Shown here piece after piece: positions 8,371 through 16,884 of a stretch of 64,000 nucleotides of DNA. Where the stretch lies: contig NZ_LOBC01000010.1 of assembly GCF_001583695.1 (NCBI RefSeq), positions 1-64,000 on the forward strand, written 5' to 3'. Source of the DNA: Bacillus wiedmannii. Its GTDB lineage: Bacteria > Bacillota > Bacilli > Bacillales > Bacillaceae_G. Under the pieces are notes generated by a model. The model was not told where the DNA came from. It searched no databases and saw only the letters and a program-made list of their open reading frames with translations. Within the stretch, counting starts at the first letter, position 1; the number at the start of each line of letters is the position of its first letter. The translations under genes and the position numbers were made by a program.

Positions 8371-10509
8371 TTAATTTGTATTCGCCTCTGCTAACGGTTG
8401 TAACGGTGGTTCTAATTCTAGTTCTAATATATCGCCTTCTTGTATATCATGTCCCTTTTCAATGCTTTGACTCGTTACATAGCCCGTACCTGTAGTTTTT
8501 AAATCTAATTTTAATAATTTAGAGAAATACATAACATCACGCATGGACCAACCTTGTAAATTTGGCATTATTGCGTTCTTCCCTAATAAAAATATACGAT
8601 CCCCTTCACTCATTACTTCCCCAGATTGCGGATATTGTTTTACTATTTTTCCTTCGCCTAAAATTATCGGTTGAAGCTTCTCTTTTTTCACACTATTCTC
8701 TACTGTATCCATTGATTGATTGACATAGTTTTGTACTTTTAATTGGGATCGTTTCGTTGCATCTGCCATTTGTTTTTCTGTATATGGTTTCACCTTTAAA
8801 TATTCAAGGCTATTTTTCACAACTGGTTTAAATATTTCAGCAAGCGGCTGAGCTCCATACTCGTCTCCCTTTAACTTTGGCTGTTTAATAGCTAAGTATA
8901 CAATTAACTCTGGGTCATCAATTGGAGCCATACCTAAAAATGAAAAAATATAATTTTCTTTCCCTTCCATATATCGTCCATTTTCAGGATTCGGAATTTG
9001 CGCTGTTCCGGTCTTACCTCCTATTGGATAACCATCCACTTTATACATTGTACCAGTACCTTTTGATGACGTAATAACACGCTCCATTAAATTCCTTACC
9101 CCGTTCGCTGTCTCTTTTTTTATCGGATTCCCAATTTCTTTCGGTTGATTTTCCATAATAACTTGTTTGTTTGTCGGATTTACAACTTTGTCAACGATAT
9201 ATGGTTGCATCATTTTTCCGTCATTTGCTATAGCAGTAGCTGCTTGGATTAATTGAATGGGAGTTACTGTAGAACCTTGTCCGAAAGAAGTTGTGACTTG
9301 TTGAATTTGTGTATTTAATAATAATGTATTTTTACTTTCGCCAGGTAAATCTATTCCGGTTTTTTGGTTGAATCCAAATTTTTTCATGTATTGCTTAAAT
9401 TTATCCGGTTTCAATAACTGATCTTCTAAAATAGAAAAAGCTACGTTGGATGACCTTTCAAACCCTTCATCAAATGTAATAGATCCCCATCCAAATCCAC
9501 CGTTATGATCTTTTATATCAGATGAACCAACTGAATATTTTCCGGATTGGAAATATTCTTTCCCGTTATATACACCTTCATTAATTGCAGCAGCTAACGT
9601 AAATACTTTCATAGTTGAACCTGGTTCAAATGCATTTGCGATTGGGTCATTTAAAAAATATTCAATATCGCCTTTATTAGGATTAAAACTTGGTTTACTA
9701 GACATCGCTAAAACTTTCCCTGTCTTTGGATCCGCTATGATTCCTACTAACATAGAAGGATCATAGTGATCTTGTGCCTTATTCATCGCTTCTTCTAAAA
9801 AACTATTAATTTGTTTATCAAGCGTAAGGTACACGTTATTTCCATTTTTAGCGGGTTCTATTTTTCCTATATCATTTGTAAGGGGGATGCCTTTTCGTGC
9901 TCCCACATATTCTATTTTCCCATTTGTCGAGCGCAAATATTTATCCAGACTCTTTTCAAGTCCGAATTTCCCTTCTGTATTTCCTTTATCGTCAGGTCTA
10001 GCAAAACCAAGAATATAAGATGCAAAATCTTCATTTGGATACACTCTTGCTTTCTCTGGCATAAAAGAAACACCCGGAATTTTCATTTTCCTGATTTGTT
10101 CTTTCAATTCTCTAGATAAATTCCGACCAACTTTTCCGATTTCAACTTGCGTACGTCCATCATGAAAATTTTTTAATACGTCCTCTTTATCAATTTCAAG
10201 CGCATCAGCTAATTGCCTTGCGGTTTCATCTTTATTTTTCACTTTATTTGTTCCTTTTAAATTCACAACAACACGGTAAGTTGTGGAATCTTGGACTAAT
10301 ACTTTTCCAGCTTGATCATATATTGTGCCACGATTTGCTTCCAAAACACCCTTTTTATTATGTTGTTCAGTTGCAAGGTCCTTTACATCTACATTATGGA
10401 CGACCCCTACTGCTTGAATATAGAAAAAACGCAAAAGCATAATAAGAAACAAAACAATAAAAGCAACCATAAAATACCGCGCGCCTTTATTCGTTTGAAG
10501 TTTATGCAT
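8371..10509 (-). CDS. class B penicillin-binding protein with PASTA domains (PBP2B/SpoVD-like)
   Basis: This 712-residue protein has one N-terminal membrane span (12-32) and a dimerisation domain to about 240. The transpeptidase domain contains S298-T-M-K301, SSN 353-355 and KTGT 499-502, and two PASTA-like repeats follow from about 590. It should cross-link septal or spore peptidoglycan outside the membrane. The dcw-cluster genes that usually flank pbpB/spoVD are absent, so this is an extra paralogue. AAAGGGGA precedes the ATG. Upstream and downstream are single copies of a 16-bp direct repeat, which hints that the gene may have arrived as a unit. The sporulation or vegetative role cannot be decided. 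Confidence 0.92.
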   Translation of the reverse strand: MHKLQTNKGARYFMVAFIVLFLIMLLRFFYIQAVGVVHNVDVKDLATEQHNKKGVLEANRGTIYDQAGKVLVQDSTTYRVVVNLKGTNKVKNKDETARQLADALEIDKEDVLKNFHDGRTQVEIGKVGRNLSRELKEQIRKMKIPGVSFMPEKARVYPNEDFASYILGFARPDDKGNTEGKFGLEKSLDKYLRSTNGKIEYVGARKGIPLTNDIGKIEPAKNGNNVYLTLDKQINSFLEEAMNKAQDHYDPSMLVGIIADPKTGKVLAMSSKPSFNPNKGDIEYFLNDPIANAFEPGSTMKVFTLAAAINEGVYNGKEYFQSGKYSVGSSDIKDHNGGFGWGSITFDEGFERSSNVAFSILEDQLLKPDKFKQYMKKFGFNQKTGIDLPGESKNTLLLNTQIQQVTTSFGQGSTVTPIQLIQAATAIANDGKMMQPYIVDKVVNPTNKQVIMENQPKEIGNPIKKETANGVRNLMERVITSSKGTGTMYKVDGYPIGGKTGTAQIPNPENGRYMEGKENYIFSFLGMAPIDDPELIVYLAIKQPKLKGDEYGAQPLAEIFKPVVKNSLEYLKVKPYTEKQMADATKRSQLKVQNYVNQSMDTVENSVKKEKLQPIILGEGKIVKQYPQSGEVMSEGDRIFLLGKNAIMPNLQGWSMRDVMYFSKLLKLDLKTTGTGYVTSQSIEKGHDIQEGDILELELEPPLQPLAEANTN

Positions 10510-10665
10510 ATTTATCCCCTTTCTTTCACAATTAACTACTGCAGAGGTGTGCTACAATTATGTAATTTTTGTTTTCAATACTATATGTTTCGAACTTTTC
10601 CTTTTAATTCCTTTAAATCGTTCTGAAAGTAGCTGTTGTTTCTGCTTTTATTTTTCTATTTACAG

Positions 10666-10681
10666 TACGGTGCGTGAAATT
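10666..10681. repeat. 16-bp direct repeat, copy 2
   Basis: Identical to 8300-8315 and lying in the same orientation, 2,366 bases away. Confidence 0.7.
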
Positions 10682-10798
10682 TAAGAATATTCCGTCATAA
10701 GATGGTTAACTTATACAAATTTAATAGGAACTTATGATGCTAATTCCGTTGTTCTTTCGCCACTCTTTTCATACGCATACCCTTATCTTGTGCATAAT

Positions 10799-10837
10799 AA
10801 AAAAGTTCCCTTCTGGATTTCCAAAGGAGAACTTTTT
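10799..10837 (-). terminator. intrinsic terminator after the BcrC-like gene
   Basis: AAAAGTTC...GAACTTTT arms continue through CC-rich pairs, with a T-run on the minus strand. Confidence 0.8.
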
Positions 10838-10867
10838 AACAAACCTATAAATAGTTATTTATAAAAA

Positions 10868-11467
10868 TTAAGCTATATGATTATATTTCGCTAAAAAAGG
10901 AATTCGTTTCGCCACCAATACGTACATTTTAAATACAAATTTCGCTATCGGTTCAAACATACGTGTACTTTGCACTACTAAACCGCTCGTAATAAATGTT
11001 AAGAAAGCTGCACCAAGTATATCTAGAGGATAATGAACTCCTACGTACATACGTGATACACCAACTAATACTGCCCAAATAAGAGCGACATATTTAAGTT
11101 TTTCTCCTCTAAGTAAAAATACAAATGCGATGAAAAATACAAGTACAGAGTGATCACTAACAAATGATGAGTCTGCTGCATGTGGTACTAATTGATGTAC
11201 ATCATGTGATACAAATGGACGCGGATGATAATAAACCTCGTGTATAAGAACATTTACTAGTAATGTAATAATAACTGAAAGTGTCGTATATAAAACTGTA
11301 TATTGTTTTATTATCGCATTCTCTTTCTTTCCATTATTAAACCATAAGATAAACATAAATAGAATGGCTACATATGCAGCGCTATTTGTAATAGCAACCA
11401 TTAGCGTATCTAATAGTTTGGACGATCCAGCAAAACTATTAAACCATTGAAATACTATGTAATTCAT
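10868..11467 (-). CDS. bcrC: undecaprenyl-diphosphatase, PAP2 family (BcrC-like)
   Basis: This 199-residue protein has five to six membrane spans and the PAP2 phosphatase motifs HPRP (81-84), SDHS (104-107, replacing PSGH) and SRMYVGVHYPLD with His145 and Asp149. The pattern and length match BcrC/YwoA, which dephosphorylates undecaprenyl pyrophosphate on the outer membrane face to recycle the lipid carrier, and which raises bacitracin tolerance. TAAGGAGAG precedes the ATG. It is monocistronic with its own terminator. The cereus group has several PAP2 proteins, so the exact orthology is inferred. Confidence 0.85.
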   Translation of the reverse strand: MNYIVFQWFNSFAGSSKLLDTLMVAITNSAAYVAILFMFILWFNNGKKENAIIKQYTVLYTTLSVIITLLVNVLIHEVYYHPRPFVSHDVHQLVPHAADSSFVSDHSVLVFFIAFVFLLRGEKLKYVALIWAVLVGVSRMYVGVHYPLDILGAAFLTFITSGLVVQSTRMFEPIAKFVFKMYVLVAKRIPFLAKYNHIA

Positions 11468-11713
11468 AATACTCTCTCCTTAAATAAAAGCATTCTTGAT
11501 TTACACAGTATACAACATCAATATGAAAATGGGCTTAAACTTTTCTCATCTAATTCTCATTTTATTATTACTCATTTGACAATATTGAGACTAATTATTA
11601 CGACTAATTATGTATAAAGCTGAAAAACCTTTAAAACAATACGAATTACATACTTTTCATATGTAGAATACATAACATTGTTACTTAAATATAGTAGTTG
11701 CGAAATCGTATTT

Positions 11714-12703
11714 TTAATACATACGAAGTGCGATATTACCAAATTGTTCTCCTTGTTCCATACGACTTAACGCCCCAATGGCTTCTTCTAACGAATATAC
11801 TTTATCAATAATTGGTTTAATCTTATGTTTCTCAATAAACTTAACCATTTCATTAAATTCCTCACGGCTACCCATAGATGTCCCCATAATATCGATTTGG
11901 TTATAAAATAATGCACGTAATGGCAATTCAATTTTATCTCCTGAGCTTGCACCAAAATTAACAATTCTCCCATTTGGTTTTAATACATCAAAATATTGTA
12001 AGAATGTTGCTGGACCTATACTATCGATTATTAAATCTACTTTCTCTCCGCGTAAACTCTCTTCCCAATTTCCAGAACTATTAAAAGAAAAGTCTGCGCC
12101 ATATGTTTCGGCAAACTGTCTTTTGTTCTCTACCCTTGATGTAACACTTACTTTTGCGCCAATTGCTTTCGCAAATAACATCACAAATGTCGCTACACCG
12201 CCGCCTATTCCCGGAATTAAAACATGTTCTCCACACTTCAATTTACCCTTTGTAAAAAGCGCTCTATATGCTGTTAATGCCGATAAAGATAAAACTCCAG
12301 CCTCATCCCAAGTAAGATATGACGGTTTTGCCACTACATTTTCAGCTGGCACAATAACAAATTCAGCAAACGTCCCATCTTTCGGTCCACCTAACACCTC
12401 TGGTAAATCTGGTACTTCGGCAATATTTTCCCATCCAATGCTAGGATTGATAATAACCTCGCTATTTAATAAATTATTTGAAACACCTTCTCCGATTTCT
12501 GTAACAATTCCTGAACCATCTGACCCTATTACTAACGGCAGCTCCATTTCTTTTCTATTGTATATAATAAATAAATCCCTATGATTTAATCCTGCAGCTT
12601 TTAACTTTACTTTTACTTCACCGGCATTAAGATTTGTTTCAGGTAAAAATTTATATTCTAATCCTTCTACCCCTTTTTTATATTGATGTACAATAGCTTT
12701 CAT
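11714..12703 (-). CDS. medium-chain zinc-type alcohol dehydrogenase / quinone oxidoreductase (YogA-like)
   Basis: This 329-residue MDR-superfamily protein has an N-terminal GroES-like domain (LKAAGLNHRDL, GSDGSGIVTEIG) and a Rossmann domain with HVLIPGIGGGVATF near 165-178. The four structural-zinc cysteines are missing, as in YogA and quinone-reductase members, so it probably reduces carbonyls or quinones with NAD(P)H without a structural zinc lobe. The substrate is unknown. The start is firm: AAGGGGGA is 8 bases from the ATG. The gene is solitary, and no terminator was obvious. Confidence 0.85.
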   Translation of the reverse strand: MKAIVHQYKKGVEGLEYKFLPETNLNAGEVKVKLKAAGLNHRDLFIIYNRKEMELPLVIGSDGSGIVTEIGEGVSNNLLNSEVIINPSIGWENIAEVPDLPEVLGGPKDGTFAEFVIVPAENVVAKPSYLTWDEAGVLSLSALTAYRALFTKGKLKCGEHVLIPGIGGGVATFVMLFAKAIGAKVSVTSRVENKRQFAETYGADFSFNSSGNWEESLRGEKVDLIIDSIGPATFLQYFDVLKPNGRIVNFGASSGDKIELPLRALFYNQIDIMGTSMGSREEFNEMVKFIEKHKIKPIIDKVYSLEEAIGALSRMEQGEQFGNIALRMY

Positions 12704-12873
12704 TGTTTAATTCCCCCTTAATATTTTCAATGTACTAGAAATATCGAAATAAATAAAATAATCCGTCTCCAATAATTAGAAATAATGTATATCGTTATGA
12801 CAAAAGAAAAAATCCCTCCCTATAAATAACGTAGGAAAAATTTTAAAAATTTTTTAGATAAGAATCTGTAATT

Positions 12874-13386
12874 TTAGTTTTTTTGAGTTTTGGCCAATTC
12901 TAAAATTCTTTGAATAAACGGTGCCTTTTCCTTTGTATATGAAACACGATCAAAAGGATATGTAGTTGCAAGTTTCTCTTTTAATTCTCTATATTCTTTA
13001 CGTGCCCATTCATGTTTTATTAGAAAGTCTCGAAATAAAAGATTGTTTTTCCATTCGTCACTATTATAAATATAAACATGCAAATGATGGGTACCAGCTC
13101 TCCATTTTCCCTTTCTAAAAAAACGTCGATTAGGTGTTTCTTTTGGAACATACTCATATCCAATATTTAATAAATCTTCAATCCACTTTTCAGTAATTTG
13201 TAAATCCGTTACGCCAATCATCATATCAATTAGAGGTTTCGCTCCTAATCCTTGTACAGATGTGCTCCCTATGTGTTCAATAGCGATACATTCTCCTCCA
13301 AATAATGAAATAAATTTCTCTTTTTCTATTCCATACTCTTCATACCAATCTTTTTGATATGGTTTAATAACGATTTGTTGTTGCAT
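12874..13386 (-). CDS. GrpB family protein (UPF0157, nucleotidyltransferase-like)
   Basis: This 170-residue protein carries the GrpB core EHIGSTSVQGLGAKPLIDMM, which resembles the G-S-x-A/G and D-x-D layout of minimal nucleotidyltransferases. A C-terminal HHLHVY follows. Some members are fused to or neighbour dephospho-CoA kinase, but the role here is open. The ATG at 13386 is preferred over a GTG at 13395, because GAGGG is 8 bases before the ATG and directly abuts the GTG. It is divergent from the kinase-like gene. Confidence 0.85.
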   Translation of the reverse strand: MQQQIVIKPYQKDWYEEYGIEKEKFISLFGGECIAIEHIGSTSVQGLGAKPLIDMMIGVTDLQITEKWIEDLLNIGYEYVPKETPNRRFFRKGKWRAGTHHLHVYIYNSDEWKNNLLFRDFLIKHEWARKEYRELKEKLATTYPFDRVSYTKEKAPFIQRILELAKTQKN

Positions 13387-13513
13387 ATTGTTCACCCTCT
13401 TATAAGTGTTTATTATTATATTTATAAAATTTCATGTGATTAACATAGGATTTTTACAAAATATGTCGAATACTGAAATATACAACTTAATTATAATAAA
13501 TGTGAGGTATATT

Positions 13514-14395
13514 ATGAAAGATATTCCAGTTGAAATTCAATTAAATCAAGTAACATTCCAATTAAAAGAACATCATAATTTTGATTGGCTTATGAAATTA
13601 GGAACCGTATTTGCGGTTTTTGACCAGCAAGATTCAGGAAATCTATCTTTTGGTGTAGAAAAAGATGGTCATAAGAAATTTATTAAATATGCAGGGGCAC
13701 ATACAATTGCATATAATGGAAAGACCAGCGATGCAATTGATAGATTAAAAAATTCAGTTTCCTTATATGAAGAATTAAAGCATGAGTCACTTATACAATT
13801 AATTGAACATTTTCCCGTTCAATCTGGATATGTCTTAATTTTTGATTGGTTTGATGGCGAATGTCTTCATTCACATTGGAGTTTCCCGCCTCCTGAGAAA
13901 TATAAAAATCCAAACTCTCCTTATTATAAATATAAGCATTTATCTGTTTTGGAGCGAATTCAATCCTTAAATTCTATGTTTTCTTTCCATACATATGTCG
14001 AAAAGGAAAACTATGTAGCAATAGATTTTTATGACGGTAGTATTTTATATAATTTCCATACAAATGAGACGAAGATTTGTGATATTGATTTGTATTCTAA
14101 AAAACCATACGTGAATAAAATGGGAAGATTATGGGGTTCCTCGCGTTTTATGTCTCCTGAAGAATTTAAGCTAAACGCTATGATTGATGCAAGAACAAAT
14201 GTATTTAATATGGGGGCGATGGCTTTCGAAATTTTAGGAGGTGGAAAAGATCGTTCCTTTACAAAATGGGAAGCAAGTAGGAATTTATATGAAATAGCGT
14301 ATCGTGCTGTAAATGAAAGCCGAGCTGAACGATATGAATCAGTTAAAGTATTTTATGAAGAGTGGATAAACGTGGCAAATGCTGAAAAGATATAA
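13514..14395 (+). CDS. serine/threonine protein-kinase-like protein
   Basis: This 293-residue protein has a kinase fold. A glycine-poor N-lobe carries candidate Lys at 55-58 (KFIKYAG). A catalytic-loop equivalent YVAIDFYDGSILYN (168-180) keeps Asp and Asn, a DFG equivalent reads DID (190-192), MSPEE (213-217) stands for APE, and DARTNVFNMG is the F-helix. The usual HRD is absent, so activity could be weak or on a non-protein substrate. An ATG at 13514 with GTGAGG just upstream is chosen over an open extension to 13406 that has no ribosome site. A KinB-like sensor kinase follows 86 bases downstream on the same strand. Confidence 0.75.
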   Translation: MKDIPVEIQLNQVTFQLKEHHNFDWLMKLGTVFAVFDQQDSGNLSFGVEKDGHKKFIKYAGAHTIAYNGKTSDAIDRLKNSVSLYEELKHESLIQLIEHFPVQSGYVLIFDWFDGECLHSHWSFPPPEKYKNPNSPYYKYKHLSVLERIQSLNSMFSFHTYVEKENYVAIDFYDGSILYNFHTNETKICDIDLYSKKPYVNKMGRLWGSSRFMSPEEFKLNAMIDARTNVFNMGAMAFEILGGGKDRSFTKWEASRNLYEIAYRAVNESRAERYESVKVFYEEWINVANAEKI

Positions 14396-14480
14396 CCTAT
14401 ATTATTAAAAACATAAAGTTTCTACTATAATCATGTATAATACATATAAAATGGAAATTCAAAATAACGAGGAAAATATT

Positions 14481-15749
14481 ATGAACTTTGTTTATATTAA
14501 TCAAAACGTATTAAATAATCTTCTTTACATTTTAAGTAGTATATTTATTTTTTATTTTATATATGATAGCGGACGCTATTTAAAGAAATATAAAAAATTA
14601 CTTATTATCCTTTGTACGAGTATCCCTCTTATTTTATGTATGCGCTATCCAATCTATATGGATGAAAATTGTATTCATGATTTAAGACAAATACCAGTTA
14701 TAATAGGCACACTTTATGGTGGCTTCCCTGTTGGTATCATTTTGTTTGCTATTTTATTAATTACAAGATTTTCATTTTATGGATTTAGTATGTTAACAAT
14801 ACTAGTTTATGGCACAATGTTTATCGTTACAGCATTCGCATCCGCAAAATTTAATAAGTATAATAGAAAAATTAAAGTAGCTTATGGAATGTTTTTAACA
14901 TTTTTTCTAGCAATATTTACAACTGTAATTGTATTAACTTTATCAGATTTTGAAGTGAATAATTTGTACATTATTTATTTCATAATATTACCAACCATTT
15001 TGATGTTGTTTGTCATTTATTTTAATGAAGTTTTAAAAGATGCAGTATGTATGCGATCGAAGATGATTAAAATGGAAAAAATGGAGATTGTTAGCCAACT
15101 TGCTGCTAGTATATCGCACGAAGTAAGAAATCCCTTAACTGTCGTAAAAGGATTTACTCAACTTTTAAAAACACCTAATTTAACTCCAGAATCAAGAGAC
15201 GAGTATATTGAACATATACTTGAAGAGTTACATCGTGCACAAGGAATTATTGATGATTATTTAACGTTTGCCAAACCTGCTTCAGAAAAATCAGATCATA
15301 TTTCAGTAGAACAAGAGTTAACTCGAGTTATTAATATGATCTTACCTTTATGTAATATGAATACAATACATATTACGAAAGATTTCTCTAGGGCATCAAT
15401 TGTTGGTAATAAACAGCACTTTCAACAATGTTTTTTAAACCTAATAAAAAATAGTATTGAAGCAATGCCTAATGGTGGTACTTTACATATCTCCTCATCT
15501 ATTAGTAATAATAAAGTTATAATACGAATTGAGGATAGCGGAATTGGTATGTCACAAGAGCAAATAAATCGATTTGGCGAACCCTATTTTAGCACAAAAA
15601 CAAAAGGTACAGGATTAGGTACAATGGTTGCTGTTAAGATTCTTGAAACGATGCAAGGTAGTTTAAAAATCCGAAGCCTCGTTAATAAAGGTACAACTTT
15701 GACAATTACATTGCCGAAATGTAATACGAACTCATCTGAAAACAAATAA
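14481..15749 (+). CDS. membrane sensor histidine kinase, KinB / 5TM-LYT type
   Basis: This 422-residue protein has about six N-terminal membrane spans resembling the 5TM-LYT sensor. HisKA follows with phosphoacceptor His213 in SISHEVRNPLT, then HATPase with EDSGIGMS and GTGLGT. This layout matches the sporulation kinases of the KinB group that feed phosphate to Spo0F. No response regulator is adjacent, consistent with an orphan phosphorelay kinase. GAGGAAA lies 6 bases before the ATG at 14481, favouring it over the ATG at 14433. A strong terminator follows at once. Confidence 0.88.
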   Translation: MNFVYINQNVLNNLLYILSSIFIFYFIYDSGRYLKKYKKLLIILCTSIPLILCMRYPIYMDENCIHDLRQIPVIIGTLYGGFPVGIILFAILLITRFSFYGFSMLTILVYGTMFIVTAFASAKFNKYNRKIKVAYGMFLTFFLAIFTTVIVLTLSDFEVNNLYIIYFIILPTILMLFVIYFNEVLKDAVCMRSKMIKMEKMEIVSQLAASISHEVRNPLTVVKGFTQLLKTPNLTPESRDEYIEHILEELHRAQGIIDDYLTFAKPASEKSDHISVEQELTRVINMILPLCNMNTIHITKDFSRASIVGNKQHFQQCFLNLIKNSIEAMPNGGTLHISSSISNNKVIIRIEDSGIGMSQEQINRFGEPYFSTKTKGTGLGTMVAVKILETMQGSLKIRSLVNKGTTLTITLPKCNTNSSENK

Positions 15750-15776
15750 AAAAGGAGCATAATTGCTCCTTTTTAT
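15748..15776 (+). terminator. intrinsic terminator after the KinB-like gene
   Basis: AAAAAGGAGCA pairs with TGCTCCTTTTT around a 4-base loop directly at the stop codon. It probably works in both directions. Confidence 0.85.
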
Positions 15777-15840
15777 TTGTTTCGATACATAAGTATCTTC
15801 TATGTTTTTTTAGTTTACATTTGTGGAGACTAATTAGAAA

Positions 15841-15948
15841 TTAGTACCCTCCGCCCCAGCAGCTGCATCCAACGATAATTAATAAAATAAATAACACAAC
15901 TAGTAAAGCGAAACCTCCACCAAAACCACAAGAACCACCGTAACTCAT
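15841..15948 (-). CDS. YjcZ family sporulation-associated small membrane peptide
   Basis: This 35-residue peptide starts [18 protein letters not shown], continues with a single hydrophobic span LFILLIIVG and ends CSCWGGGGY. Small Gly/Cys-rich one-span peptides of this kind are the YjcZ/YhdX-type peptides that accumulate in spores of Bacillus; their exact function is unknown. An AAAAGGAGGAGA ribosome site 6 bases before the ATG makes translation convincing. The gene is too short for usual ORF cut-offs. It sits convergent to the KinB-like kinase, in keeping with a sporulation theme. Confidence 0.88.
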   Translation of the reverse strand: MSYGGSCGFGGGFALLVVLFILLIIVGCSCWGGGY

Positions 15949-16059
15949 ATTTTCTCCTCCTTTTGGTTTGAAAACTAATAGGTAGTTGATCATTTTAACT
16001 GGTTCGTATTATACATTATGTGAATATCCCTTTTTTGAGCATGTCTACATAAAAATAAG

Positions 16060-16087
16060 TAAAAGCACTCATTTGAGAGTGCTTTAA
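16060..16087 (-). terminator. intrinsic terminator after the ECF T-component gene
   Basis: AAAGCACTCTC pairs with GAGTGCTTTT around AAAT, overlapping the stop codon of the gene. Confidence 0.75.
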
Positions 16088-16884
16088 AATGGATACCAAA
16101 AGTTTTGAAATACATGTAACTTTAAATATACTGCAATAATTAAAATAAAAACACCTACAAATAAAGCAATGAAATCCCCTTTTTTCGCTTTATTTGTATA
16201 AAACCATGTACGTTTATCCTTCTTTCCAAATCCTCTTAAATCCATTGCATTTGAAACTGTATCGATTCTATCTAGTGAATGAATAATTAAAGGCCAGAAA
16301 ATTAAGACACGGTTTTTTATACGAATCCATAAACTTGCTTCTCCTTTTTCAAAAGCTACTCCTCTCGCCTCTTGCGCATGTTTAATAACTTTATATTCGG
16401 ACTGAATATCAGGTATATAACGTAATGCAATATTTATTGCATATGTAATCTTATAATGAATTCGAAATTTACTTAAGCTACTCACAAATTTGCTTGGATC
16501 AGTCGTATATATAAAAATAAGTGTAAATGGTAATAACGTAAAATATTTTAATGAAAGTGTAGCTGCATAAAATAATGTTTCATATGTAATTGTTGCATAT
16601 CCGATATGTAAAAACGAAGTATATGATTCGGTTAATTCAGATCCATGAGTTGGTGTAATAAATAAAATCATGACAGAATTTAATAAACTAAATGTAAATA
16701 TAACAGTAAAAACAAGGCAAATTTTACGAAATGGGATTTTAGCAATAAGTAGTCCGATACATCCAATCATAAATACAAATAGCAATATACGAAAATCAAA
16801 AAACAAAAAAGTAAGTGTCATACAAAAAATAAATAACAACAATTTCACTGCTTCATCCATGCGATGAAAATATGTACTATACAC
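16084..16884 (-). CDS. ECF transporter T component (EcfT/CbiQ family)
   Basis: This 266-residue membrane protein has five to six spans and the CbiQ-family coupling motif EARGVAFEKGEA near 200 plus MDLRGFGKKDK near 235 (the A-R-G-type motifs that contact the ATPases). It forms the energy-coupling module with the upstream double ATPase and moves the S component in the membrane. The start is best placed at a GTG (16884) preceded by GGAGGGAGG and overlapping the ATPase stop by 8 bases. An ATG at 16947 would overlap by 71. Third gene of a SAM-riboswitch operon. Confidence 0.88.
   Translation of the reverse strand: MYSTYFHRMDEAVKLLLFIFCMTLTFLFFDFRILLFVFMIGCIGLLIAKIPFRKICLVFTVIFTFSLLNSVMILFITPTHGSELTESYTSFLHIGYATITYETLFYAATLSLKYFTLLPFTLIFIYTTDPSKFVSSLSKFRIHYKITYAINIALRYIPDIQSEYKVIKHAQEARGVAFEKGEASLWIRIKNRVLIFWPLIIHSLDRIDTVSNAMDLRGFGKKDKRTWFYTNKAKKGDFIALFVGVFILIIAVYLKLHVFQNFWYPF

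Larger units (their letters stand above)
10510..10867. other. intergenic region
   Basis: It holds the promoter side of the PBP gene (no clear boxes recognised), the second 16-bp repeat (10666-10681) and the bcrC terminator (10799-10837). I see no open frame with a ribosome site. Confidence 0.5.

Noticed and set aside
8300-10681. Transposon carrying the PBP gene
   Set aside because: No transposase, no terminal inverted repeats. Only short direct repeats are visible.
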